Below, piece by piece: positions 37,301-49,300 of a stretch of 64,000 bases of DNA (its first letter is position 1; every line of letters starts with the position of its first letter). The position numbers and the translations under genes were made by a program. Source of the stretch: Arenicola marina. Taxonomy: Eukaryota; Annelida; Polychaeta; Arenicolidae. The stretch lies in assembly GCA_964019135.1 (NCBI GenBank), contig OZ025261.1:30984029-31048028 (forward strand), read 5' to 3'. Under the pieces are notes generated by a model, which saw only the letters and a list, made by a program, of their open reading frames with translations, searched no databases and had not been told where the DNA came from.

Positions 37301-40300
37301 TAAGTCGGTTGAGAATCAAATTAAGTGTCCGTTGTGTCGTAGTTTTGACTTCGTTCTGGTTTGTTGTCTGCAGGAAGTCTTCCATCGCGTGCTAGTTATC
37401 ACAGTAGTTCTCCCGGGAGTTCCAAAGATGGCGCCACCAGTCACTCACCTGGCAGCAAGTCCTCGCTACGCGACAGTCCCGGCGTGAGCTCCGTGAGTGA
37501 CACTCTCAGCCTGGCTTCAGGCCATGTACCAGCCCGTGAGGAATGGACTGCTATGGGCCATTGGGAAACCGTTGACAAAAAAAACTTGTTTATCTGTTGG
37601 TGATGCTGCCATTGGTCAGGGGAAAGTTTCCTAACCATGCGCTGAGAACGCGAGAAGTCAACGAAACATATATTGCAAACAATACTCTATTATTTCATTT
37701 ATTTATGGTTAAAAAAAACAGTTAGAGTGACACCAGTTATGATGAGGAGCTTTCAAATGGCTTTGCAACGGTTAATGATGAAGGAACTGATGCAGAAAAA
37801 TAATTTCTTTTCAGGAAACCCCGAAGAAGCCCCCTCGTCGGAAACCGCCCGGCAAGGCGGCCTCCCTCTCCTCCTCCCCCCGCGCCCCCTCCCACTCCCC
37901 GCCCAGGATGGTCAGGACCGTCAAATCCTCGTTGTCACGGCAACAGCCCGTGCCGCCACCCGCGGCCGATGACGCACATCCGGCAGACGCGCGCAGCCAA
38001 TCGTCGACGGACACTAAGCAACACGTGACCTCTGACGTCACAAAGCAAAGCGACTCTTCTTCTGGCGTTGCCATTGACAACGCCAGCTTCCTGCGGGATA
38101 AAAAGACATCGTCTGGGCTGCGTCTGTCCAAACATGGCGCCCAAGAGGACAATGCCAACAACTCCGAGAGGCCAAATACGGAAAGCGCTTCTTGTACCGG
38201 ACAACTCGCTAGGCAAACGGCACGCAGTAGTTCGCATGGAAATAGTAAAGAAGGCAAAACGCAAGTCAAAACTCAAAGTAGACAAAGTACCACCTCGTGC
38301 ACGACCTCGACCTTGGACAACAACAATGAGGTGAAGGTCACAGGTTCCGTAGACAATCAGGAATACCTCAATCCTACGGATAACGGCAATTCGGCAGCCA
38401 TGGGACAAGTCGTGGCGGCGTGCAGAGAACAAGGTAAGTGGGGACAGTGCGGTCTTCAACAGAAGGGTCTTTCTCGTGTCAAAATTGTGTTCTGTTGTGC
38501 AGACTATGAGAGTGGATTCCGCGTCATTACATTGCTGAAGTCTGTATATCGCATTGCCACTCCCCACTTGGCCGTTCAAAGTTACTCATGCGTAAAAAGG
38601 CAGGTCTATGTAATGTGTACACATGGGTGACTTCTTCACTAGATGGCGCCACTATTCTATAATGTAATCTCGACGGCATTCAGCATGGATATGAGGATCA
38701 TTCTGCACACATCCCATTACTATGTATCGGCTGTGGTACCCAGCGCCTGATGTGGCTGTGAACAGGTGCTTTCTGTCGCGGTGTCCTGTCGTTTTGTGGT
38801 AACCATTAAGCGGGTACAATGCACGGACTCTCCCCGTGGCCTTGGTGGACGTTCCTTTTTCCGTAGAGTGTGTGTGATCTGCTAGGCCAGCTCCACCGGC
38901 CGGTGCTTAGTTCGAGTCCCCCCTGTGCACATGTCAGTGTTTGTGCAGGATAAAGACCCCATCTCTCTGCCCACAAAGAGTAGAGGGTTCCTCCCGTTGT
39001 ACCTACCCATTGTCACATGCCACTTAACGCCAACCAACGCACCGTGCATAAGTTGCCACAAGCAGAGACGTTATGATGATGTCGCGTTTCATTGCTCTTG
39101 ACGACCAGCGTAGATGACGTTATGACTGCACGACATCTTTAGTGGAGGAGTGAGAGAGTATAGCGTGCTTCGCGTATTAACTATTTTGCTGTCTAGCAAA
39201 CTTTATCGAGGAAATGGCGGAAGGCAAAGGGTTTACAGTAAAGTTTATGATCACTAATATGACCGAGAGGGGGAGTGGGAGGAGGGGGGGGGGCATGGCG
39301 GAAGGTACATGCTGTAACATGGCGTGTGGCTACTTCTAAGGTGATGATGGTAAAACTAAGTGCAGTCATCATTATACGTAGACTATGGAACAAACGTTGG
39401 CTGTAGTATTGGGTATAGCCCCACGCTGGATAGAGGTAGGTCAAGTTGGAGGGAAGGGGTAAGCTAATGAAGTGATACCGCTAAATCAAAGCCTAGGGAT
39501 AGGGTACGCGAGGACGTCATAAACTATTGTTACGTCATGTTATCCCTCAAGTTTTTAACCCTTAATTGTGACGTCACGTGACATCATTTTGTGACGTCAA
39601 ATGCTGACACCACATTATGACGTCATGTCAACGTTGTCCCGGGAGGTGTCTTGGGCCAATTTAGCCTTCATGTGCACAAAAGTGTCCTAAAACACCAACG
39701 GTTCATTTCAACTCCTTTGTCCTTTGTCGCTAGGGGGCGTGCAAACCCGCTATGTAGGCGTAGGTCAACCCCGGGATCCGGTTTGTCAGTGTTTTTTGAG
39801 TCCAAGTGACATCCGTGTTGTGAGAAGAAGCACCCGTCGAAAGTCAGTTCACCAGTTTGCAGTTAGGTTCAGCAATGGATTTTTGAATTTACAAACTGCA
39901 AGTGGATATTTTACTCTAACGCATTGTTTACATCTATGTGCGGGAGTTTTGAGTTGGAACTAAGAATTCGCTCCAGCGGTGACGCTGTGGTAAGGTCTGG
40001 AGTATGAATGTGTAGCCATTATGTAGGTTTATCGTTGAACCGTGAGACCATGTATGCGTCAGACTTATAATATACTCGACCATATAGGATACGTACTTAT
40101 ATTGTAGCGTTAGAATGACACTGAACTAGAGCGTAAATATTATCATTCGATATTAATCTCACCGTGGACGTCAGTCTAATCGGGATGACCTTGGAATGAC
40201 CCTGAACCGGATCTTTTCGTGGTGAATGATCCCATTGCGTTAAAATCGACATCGCTTATGACGACGATGTCAATTTGGTTGATTATCGCCCACTAGGTCC

Positions 40301-43300
40301 CGACTCGGCGACCAGCGGACCGAGTATCCAGACGGTTGGCCACCCTCAGACCCCGGAGCCGGAACACACACAGCAGGGAGCAGTCGTCCGCCAGAAAGAC
40401 CCGGATGCTCGGCGGAGATCCGGATCGCGAGATTCTTCTGGATCTGGGGCTGGCGAGTGCAGGACCACCCTGGTCAACATGAGGGTGTCCGGGTCCGGGT
40501 CGCACGAGTCCGGGCGGTCCACCCCCTCCTCCTCCAGACCCCCCTCTCTGGAGCTGTCCGGATCCAGCAGCAAGAGGGGCAGCAGGGAGGTGCCGCTGAG
40601 CCCCACGGGATACCAGCAGCCCCCCACCCCCGACCACCCCCCACCCTCCCCCATGACGGCAGCCATCGGGATTCAAGAGAAAATCAACCCCAAGGTGAGG
40701 GCCGAGGCTATAGCTGCTTTGTGTTGAATTGGAAAGTTTGTATTTTAGGTGAGGGCCGAGGCTATAGCTGCTTTGTTTTTAATTGGAAAGTTTGTATTAT
40801 AGGTGAGAGTGAGGTGAGGGCCGAGGCTATAGCGGGTATGGTTTTAATTGGAAAGTTTGTATTATAGATGTGGGCGTGGTGAGGGACGAGGCTATAGCTG
40901 GTATGTGTCTATTGGAAAGTTTGTATTATTGGTGAGAGTGAGGTGATGGCCGACGCTATAGTTGGTATGTGTTTAATCGGAAAGTTTGTATTATGAGTGA
41001 GGTGAGGGCCGAGGCTTTAGCTGGTATGTGTTTAATTGGAAAGTTTGTAATATAGATGAGAGTGTTGTGAGGGGAAAGGCTTATCTAGTATGTGTTTAAT
41101 TATAAAGTTTGTATTATAGGTTTTCTTTATTGCATGACTACCAATACATAATATGTAAAACATGTTACTAAAGACACTTTGTTGGACTATCAAATGCAGT
41201 ACGGAAAGTGTGGCATTCGTCAAATAGACCGATCCAGGCTGTCAATCTTTCATTGACGTCACTGTTACTTTTATCCAATCGTGAGGCGAAAAAAGGTCTT
41301 CCATGTGCGTTATGTCGGACAAATAAGTCGGACAAACAAAGCAGCATGGCACTTTGTTGTCAGTTTCAGAGAAGAGTACTTCTCATTTGTACCCGCCATC
41401 AGCAATGATTGTCAATTTCATACTCACAATTAAGGGAAAAGGACTCAAACGTGGGCGGAGCTTAGTGTCGGAGTATGGATCGGTCTATTGGGACATCGCT
41501 GCGGTTTTTGTTTCTACCTTACCACGTTCAGATAAATACTTAAACAATAATGCTAAGCAAGATCACACAATATAAGCTAATGTAACGTAATATAGTCGTA
41601 ATGGGTGGAAAATAGCTGGGCTGCTTTAAGCTCTACTGGTGACTGATTACAATGTTACAATTAAACAAATTACAATGGGGCGTGAATATATAGTGACGTA
41701 GTTTAGATACCGCTGTAAGCGTCCTGAGCTGAAACTCATCCATCAGCTGAAGATCATGACCAACGGACCATTTGTTGAAAACCTGGCGTCTGCCTCTAGG
41801 GCACCTTTCATGTAACTTAATATCATTGTCTCGGGAGGTTCCTTGGCGCACGTGTGCACAAAAATGGCCTAAAACACCAAAGAGTTATTTCTGCCGGTAA
41901 TCGCGATGCCGTCTCGCGAGTTTCGTTGATGGCTTCTCAGATTGTAGAGAGTTCAGTTTTAATCATCTATATACGAGAACTCTGTAACGTCTTCTAGGCT
42001 TCCGGTCGAATAAAACTGTTCACCGTTGTAGACAATGGATCGAGGTGAGATTGGTTCGATCTTGTTCTCGTTGTAATCGTTGATCGAGGAACACGTCCGT
42101 GTTTGCAGGAGAAGCGTCGATCACGTGATATGGAGACGATCACGGAGGCTGAGTATCTGGCGCGGGAGGCGGAGAGATATCTGGGACCTCGCACCAGCAC
42201 CCCCGCCACCAGCACCCCCGCCACCAGCACCCCCGCCACCGCGGACCAGGAAGCCGGAACTGGACTTCCCGCCGATTGCGCTGCGACGGCGAAAGCCGCT
42301 GATGGAACGCAATCCGGGGAGGACGGAGCGGGCGGTGATCCGGACCAGGAGACTGGCGACTGCTCACCTGGGGGAGCCACCGCCACAGCTTGCATCCTCC
42401 GCCGTAAGAAGGCGCCACCGGCCCACCACGCGGATCTGCTGCCTAATGGCGAGAATCCATTTCTAGGTCAGTCATTGTTTTTAGTGTGTCATCAGTGTGC
42501 GCTTATTTATTCTATTATGTACTGTATTTGTGTTCTTTTCACTACAAGTGAATATAATAACATTTATTCTTATTTCGTATTACTTTGTTATGTTTTGAAT
42601 GTCTGCGTGTAATATGCTATTGTTCCCATGCCATCATACATCTTTTGGTGCAATTTCGCTTCACCTTGATATTTCAATCATTGTGTTTATTCCTCCTTCT
42701 AGCATTATGATGTTACTATTTTAGTTGTGTTGTTTTGTGCATGCGTGTGCCGCCGGAGTGGACCGGTAGAGGCGCGGCAGTAGATATCACGACCTGTGTC
42801 CGTAATTTCATTCTTTGCCACATTGGTCGCATTTGTCACACGGGACCGAAAACCTGGAGACTTTCTGAGATAAACTAACCAAGCTCTGTGTTTTGGGAGA
42901 TTACTCAAAACCCGGGTCTTCCCAATGGCGCCCGCTTTGTTGCCCATGGCAACGGCGGTCCTCTGTCCCGGGTTATGATGGAAATCCAATTGGCTTCAAA
43001 TTCAGGAACGCGTTGCATTGTGGGAGTGCCGGACGCTGCGAGCTCGCCATGTCACGTGACCTTGATCTTGGATATTGCACTGGTGGTAAGGAATACCTGG
43101 GTCCCTGCCTAGCGCAGGACAAAGCAGGGAACGAGCTTGGTGCAAGTTTACCCATAACATAGTTGACCTTACCCAATCCACGTTCCCTCAGGTCCAGGTT
43201 CACTTCCCCTTTACTAACCGCGATGTGACTATGTAGATGTGGACCGTTTGTTTGCTCTGTATTCCTTTTTTTTACCACCACTGGCTTTGTCGATAATTCA

Positions 43301-46300
43301 GTTCCGTGAGATTCGTTTGTTGTTGGTGTTTTAGTTGCGTTGTTTTTGTATGATATAGTTTTGTATTACCACCGTTGTTTAGTTCCATTTCTTCTGGTGT
43401 TCATTCCCTCAAACCGACTTGGCTTTATTCCGTTCTTTAGTTACCACCGTTTTCGTTCCTTTGGCGAATGAATTATTTTTGTGTTTTTGTTTGTATGATA
43501 TTTATTGCCTACGTATTGCTCCCCTACTTACTGACCTGCATCGTTATCAGGTACACCCCAAAGTGAGGCTCACTGCGTGTGTGTTGACACCCATTGGGTT
43601 TCCTGGAGGTGGCAGTCTGTGTTGTTATGTCCTGTACGGGTACGTTGTGACGCTCCCGGTACGCACGGGCTCGCTATGACGCTGGTTGCTTTCTGGGGGG
43701 TTTACTGCGGCACTTTCAATTTGTAAGGCTTTATATCGCTTGTGTCGGTACCATTCATTCAGTTCTGGAAGTGTTGGTGGGATGTCCCAAAAATATTCTG
43801 GTGCCGATGAAGTATCGCCCGCATCTTCAGGTTAGCTGCAGACATGGGGTAATCATAATCAGTAATCGTAATCGATTGTAATCGATTACATTTTTCAAGT
43901 AATCGTAATCGTAATCGATTACATTGGTTTTTAAAGCAATGTAATCGTAATCGTAATCGGTTACATTGCTAATGTAATCGTAATCATGATTACTTTTGAT
44001 GATTACTTTGCTATGTTCACTGGGCCTGTTGGATCTTCAATTGATCGTCATACTTTCCATGTCGCCTGTATCATATACGGAAACTCGCCACTGCAGTCTT
44101 ACTGTAGAGATCCGACCCCCCTCGAAACCACCCTGGCCCTTCCTGCCCCACCCGACAAATAACCAGACATAACCAATTAAGCTGGCTGGGGGTGCCACAT
44201 TCTAATCCCCTCATTATCTTGTTTGCATTGAATAGCTAGAAATAGTCCAGAGCGACTTAGGGGTCTATATGTTGGGAGCAGGTAGGTGGGTGGGGGCTGC
44301 GATGGGTAGGTAGATGCTTGTGTTATTGTTCTCTATGTACTAGTTAAAGAACGAGCTGGAGTGCATTCGCCAAAATAAAGCACGAGACGCGATAGCGTCG
44401 AGTGGTTTATTTGGGGAATGCACGACAGCGAGTTCTTTAACGTACTTATAAAATTGTTATAACAAGGCATGACATGTGCTCACGTTTGGACACAGGAATT
44501 GACTATTGTGTCAATTGCGCTGCCCGACGAATACATGAGCCACATTGTGGACACAACGGTTCGTCATTGTGAAGCCCCAGGGGGTAGGGTAGGAGTGGAA
44601 AGGCGTGGATGAAGTAGAAATTTTGGAAGTCATTGCTTCTTAGTTTCGTGAAAACATCGCCCCCTCAACAGTGATATGACGGATATAATGAGAAAGGTAT
44701 GCAATCGATAACTGTGGAATTTCCCTATATTTTGAGATTTCTGATCTAACCCCCGCCCCTTTGGTGCTTAACATTGACTTATGCATTCCATTGTTTGTCT
44801 TGAAATTGGCAAGTTCTTTCAACACCAGCCAACTCGGCTCCGCTCAGCTCAGCTCGACTGATTATACCGTGACACTTGACGAGTCAATATTAACATTTGT
44901 TCTTTATCTAGATAATGCACAGTTTTTTCGGTCATTATTCAAATAAAGCACTGTTTTACCGTTCTTTATTTGAATAACGCACACTTACGTTAATACAACA
45001 CGGCTAGGTCTGTTTTTCGATCCATTCTTCAAGATAATGAACACTTAAGACAAAGGCGTGACGTCACACAGTTTTTTAAATAGATAGATTGGAAGAGGTG
45101 TTGTTATAAAACGAACTCGATTCGGTCAGGACAGGTGCACGGCGATGTATGGTGTGGTGGCTGGACTAGATTCCCTTGTGTCATATATCTGTGTGGCTTC
45201 CTTTAGTTCCATGGTATTTAACATAGAGGTAATAAGTTTTTACGCGGGACACCTCCCTCTCCGGGGAGAATCCTAAAGTTCTAAAGTTTAAATGAATCCA
45301 GCAAGATAAAGGTGCGATTATCCGTCAGTGTTGTGTTTTTTATTTCAATTACGTCGAAAAACAGTCCATGTAATCACGATTGTAATCATGATTACATTGA
45401 ATGTAATCGTAATCGAGTACCGTAATCGATTACTTTCATATTTCCTGTAATCGTAATCGTAATCATGAAATTCCCAAGTAATCGTAATCGTAATCGATTA
45501 CATTTACAATGTAATCACCCCATGCCTGGTTAGCTGTGACAAATAATGGTATCAATAAACCAATAGATTACTTACAATTTACGTTCTCTGCCTAATTTAT
45601 TAAAAAGTATAATTTGCAATTTCATTACCTCAAAGACATGCTAGATTGGATCCTATGTTCGAAAGCAAAATGTCGCTTTTCACAACGACAGAACATGCTA
45701 TGGAGTATTTCTCCGTCATTGCCCCCCCCCCCCCCCTTGTGTTTTCACCATCTGACCTTACATCCAGCCCACGCGTCGCCCCCTTTCTCCCCTCACACCC
45801 CAACCCCTAGACCATAACCGTGCTGTTGTATCACAATACACACTCGCTCGTCTCCTCTGACTGCCACCAGAGGCGCCACCTGCCGGGAACCGGATCACCC
45901 ATTGTTGTGTGAAGCTTGGTCGATACGAGGCCTGAAACATCTCTCCCCTCCCCCCGCCACCACAGACGTCACCGCCGCTACCGCCCCCACCATCGACCTC
46001 CCTCCCCCTCTCTCCTCTCTCCCCAATGCGCTGTTTCTACCTAAGTAAACGTTAAGAGTACTAGGAACGGATTTGTTTTTGTTCGACGAAGCGCAGAGTT
46101 GCCTTCGGATGACATACTGTCCTGGTTTAAGGACACCTTGTGCGTATATTTAGCTCTGTTTATCTGATATAAATATCACTACACACTATTCTTTTATTAC
46201 AAATCGTCCAGTATTCGGTCCGTTCAGGAGAACTAGTTCAGGCGTTATGTAACTGAAGATATTGATGTGGGTATGAACGGTATGCGCAGAGCGCGCCCCC

Positions 46301-49300
46301 TCCATCCTCCGCCCTCACCCCCCTCCCCCCCCGCCAGCCCTTCCATCAACCTCCCCCCCCCCCCACTCACCCCGCTCTTCATCCGGCCCCATCAACCAAT
46401 GTCTGTTTGTGTTAATTCTTTATTGCTGATTGTTGTTCTTTGTTGTTTCCATGCCAACAGACGATCGCTCACAATGTAAGTGCCACTACCATATATTTTT
46501 TGCTTGTTTACCTTGTTAACCACAAGATAGTCCATGCTGTGTCAGTACGGCTCTTGTCGACCACGAGGGCCACCGTTGGCGCTTCCATGTTGTTGTCGCA
46601 TGCTCCTGTTCCACAATACACGTGATATTACGGACGAATTATGTAATTACTGTTTCCATTGGATGATAATGTAAAGACTTTCCATTGGCCGGTAATGTAG
46701 GGACTGTTTTCATTGGACGATAAGGTAAGGGTTGTTTCCATTGGAGTGTTTTTGACTGGATGATAAGTACATGTGCCGATGTACCACACCGCCAGTATAG
46801 TTATTATATGCAGTATAGTTGTTAGTTGGTTCAGTTTAGTTTAGTTTACCTGTATGTGTCATAACAAAGCCCTGCCATCGAGTTCAGCCACTCTCGTCTT
46901 TAGTGGTTGGTGTGGCACACATATCACAGTCTTGCCATCGAGTTCAGCCACTCTCGTCTTTAGTGGTTGGTGTGGCACACATATCACAGTCTTGCCATCG
47001 AGTTCAGCCACTCTCGTCTTTAGTGGTTGGTGTGACACACATATCACAGCCTTGCCATCGAGTTCAGCCACTCTCGTCTTTAGTGGTTGGTGTGGCACAC
47101 ATACCGCAGTCTTGCCATCTAGTTCAGCCACTCTCGTCTTTAGCGGTTGGTGTGACACACATATCGCAGCCTTGCCATCGAGTTCAGCCACTCTCGTCTT
47201 TAGTGGTTGGTGTGGCACACATATCACAGTCTTGCCATCGAGTTCAGCCACTCTCGTCTTTAGTGGTTGGTGTGACACACATATCACAGCCTTGCCATCG
47301 AGTTCAGCCACTCTCGTCTTTAGTGGTTGGTGTGGCACACATACCGCAGTCTTGCCATCTAGTTCAGCCACTCTCGTCTTTAGCGGTTGGTGTGACACAC
47401 ATATCGCAGCCTTGCCATCGAGTTCAGCCACTCTCGTCTTTAGTGGTTGGTGTGACACACATATCACAGCCTTGCCATCGAGTTCAGCCACTCTCGTCTT
47501 TAGTGGTTGGTGTGGCACACATATCACAGCCTTGCCATCGAGTTCAGCCACTCTCGTCTTTAGTGGTTGGTGTGGCACACATACCGCAGTCTTGCCATCT
47601 AGTTCAGCCACTCTCGTCTTTAGCGGTTGGTGTGACACACATATCGCAGCCTTGCCATCGAGTTCAGCCACTCTCGTCTTTAGCGGTTGGTGTGACACAC
47701 ATATCACAGTCTTGCCATCGAGTTCAGCCACTCTCGTCTTTAGCGGTTGGTGTGACACACATATCACAGTCTTGCCATCGAGTTCAGCCACTCTCGTCTT
47801 GGTTGGTGTGGCACACATATCGCAGCCTTGCCATCGAGTTCAGCCACTCTCGTCTTTAGCGGTTGGTGTGACACACATATCGCAGCCTTGCCATCGAGTT
47901 CAGCCACTCTCGTCTTTAGCGGTTGGTGTGACACACATATCACAGTCTTGCCATCGAGTTCAGCCACTCTCGTCTTTAGCGGTTGGTGTGACACACATAT
48001 CACAGTCTTGCCATCGAGTTCAGCCACTCTCGTCTTGGTTGGTGTGGCACACATATCGCAGCCTTGCCATCGAGTTCAGCCAATCTCGTCTTTAGTGGCT
48101 GGTGCCGTGCTCGGCTATCAGTCATCCCGTCAGGGTGTTGGGCGTGTACCGTTGGTCTGGGGACCGGCAGGTCAGCGCACTACTGCACCGCGAGGAGAAA
48201 ACATGGGCTATCTTTGTACTCCACACACCCGGTGATGGCAACAAACATGTGTTGTTTGTAACCGGAAACAAGTGTTTTTTGCCCCCCCTCTTTGTTTTGT
48301 TCTCTGGAATTCTCATGATGACGTCACCCGGGCAAGACCTGTGCCTTGGCTCAATCTGTCTCACATCTGTCGTGGTTTATGGCAGACCGTCAGGAAAACG
48401 ATCTCACCTGTCTCTAAGCGCATGAAATAGACACCTAATACTACGAAATAGACCACTATTACTGGAAGAACGTAGGTGGCGCAGTTTTTATGGACGCATA
48501 ACCAGACTTCGAGATTTGCTTTCTCATATTTGTCGATTCGTTGTTGCAGACACTATTTATTAAACATTTCACCCAGAAAACCGGCGCAAAACTGGAAAAG
48601 ACAGTCCGGGAATGTATTAGTATTGGTTACAAGAAGCTAAATGAACGGACCACTCTGTCAGTCCCTTGACTGATAGCTTCATTTTAGATTAGTGTCTCTC
48701 TATAGGTTTACATTCATGGCTTACTCCGTGAGGGTCAGGTTGCGTCCTCCGTGGGTTTGTTAATGGGCTATGATGGCTGAGGGTCTGGTTGAAGATTGTG
48801 ACACCGGCTCGGTTGCAAATCGACTGTTTTTGCTGACTATTAAATGTCACTCGCGAGCAATTGCAGACATTCCCGTGCACTGCTTGTAAGATTCGTGCCA
48901 CGGCCGGTGATGAACTTTGAGACTACGTTTTAGTCCCCGCAGCCCTCAATTATGTGTTACCTAACCAATAACATTCACACTCCGTCCCGCCCGCCAACCA
49001 ATGAATGTCAACCATGGGGTGACAATCTAACCCTATACTACCTGTGGTTGACCATCCTCCACCCGCAGCTCACTACCCACCGCAAACTGACCCTCTAGCC
49101 CTCTACCCACCACATACTGACCCTCTAGCCCACTACCCACCACACACTGACCCTCCAGCCCACTACCCACCACACACTGACCCTCTAGCCCTTTTCCTTA
49201 CCACATACTGACCCTCTAGCCCATTACACACCACACACTGACCCTCCAGCCCTCCACCCACCACACACTGACCCTCTAGCCCACTACCCATCACACACTG

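Larger units (their letters stand above)
38434..40296 (+). other. Intron 8 (1.9 kb)
   Basis: Contains a CTCF-like motif at 38636, a family-2 SINE at 38830-39045, three CRE palindromes, a family-1 SINE fragment and unique DNA. Confidence 0.75.
43839..45528. mobile_element. Non-autonomous hAT-like DNA transposon (1690 bp)
   Basis: The element starts CAGACATGGGGTAATCA and ends TGTAATCACCCCATGCCTG, imperfect terminal inverted repeats of about 17-19 bp. It is flanked by a perfect 8-bp duplication GTTAGCTG at 43831-43838 and 45529-45536. An 8-bp duplication with CA..TG ends is typical of hAT transposons. Both subterminal regions (43860-43990, 45370-45515) carry many TAATCG/CGATTA motifs in both orientations, as in transposase-binding arrays. 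No transposase frame is present inside. Two smaller inverted repeats lie within it. Confidence 0.88.

Noticed and set aside
37935..38579. Minus-strand 214-codon frame opposite exon 8
   Set aside because: It is a shadow of exon 8; the plus strand has splice sites and consistent phase.
43839..45528. hAT transposase gene inside the transposon
   Set aside because: No long frame and no recognisable transposase motif; the element is non-autonomous.
46854..48095. 413-codon and related frames on both strands
   Set aside because: A 60-bp unit without stops gives 20-residue repeats on both strands.
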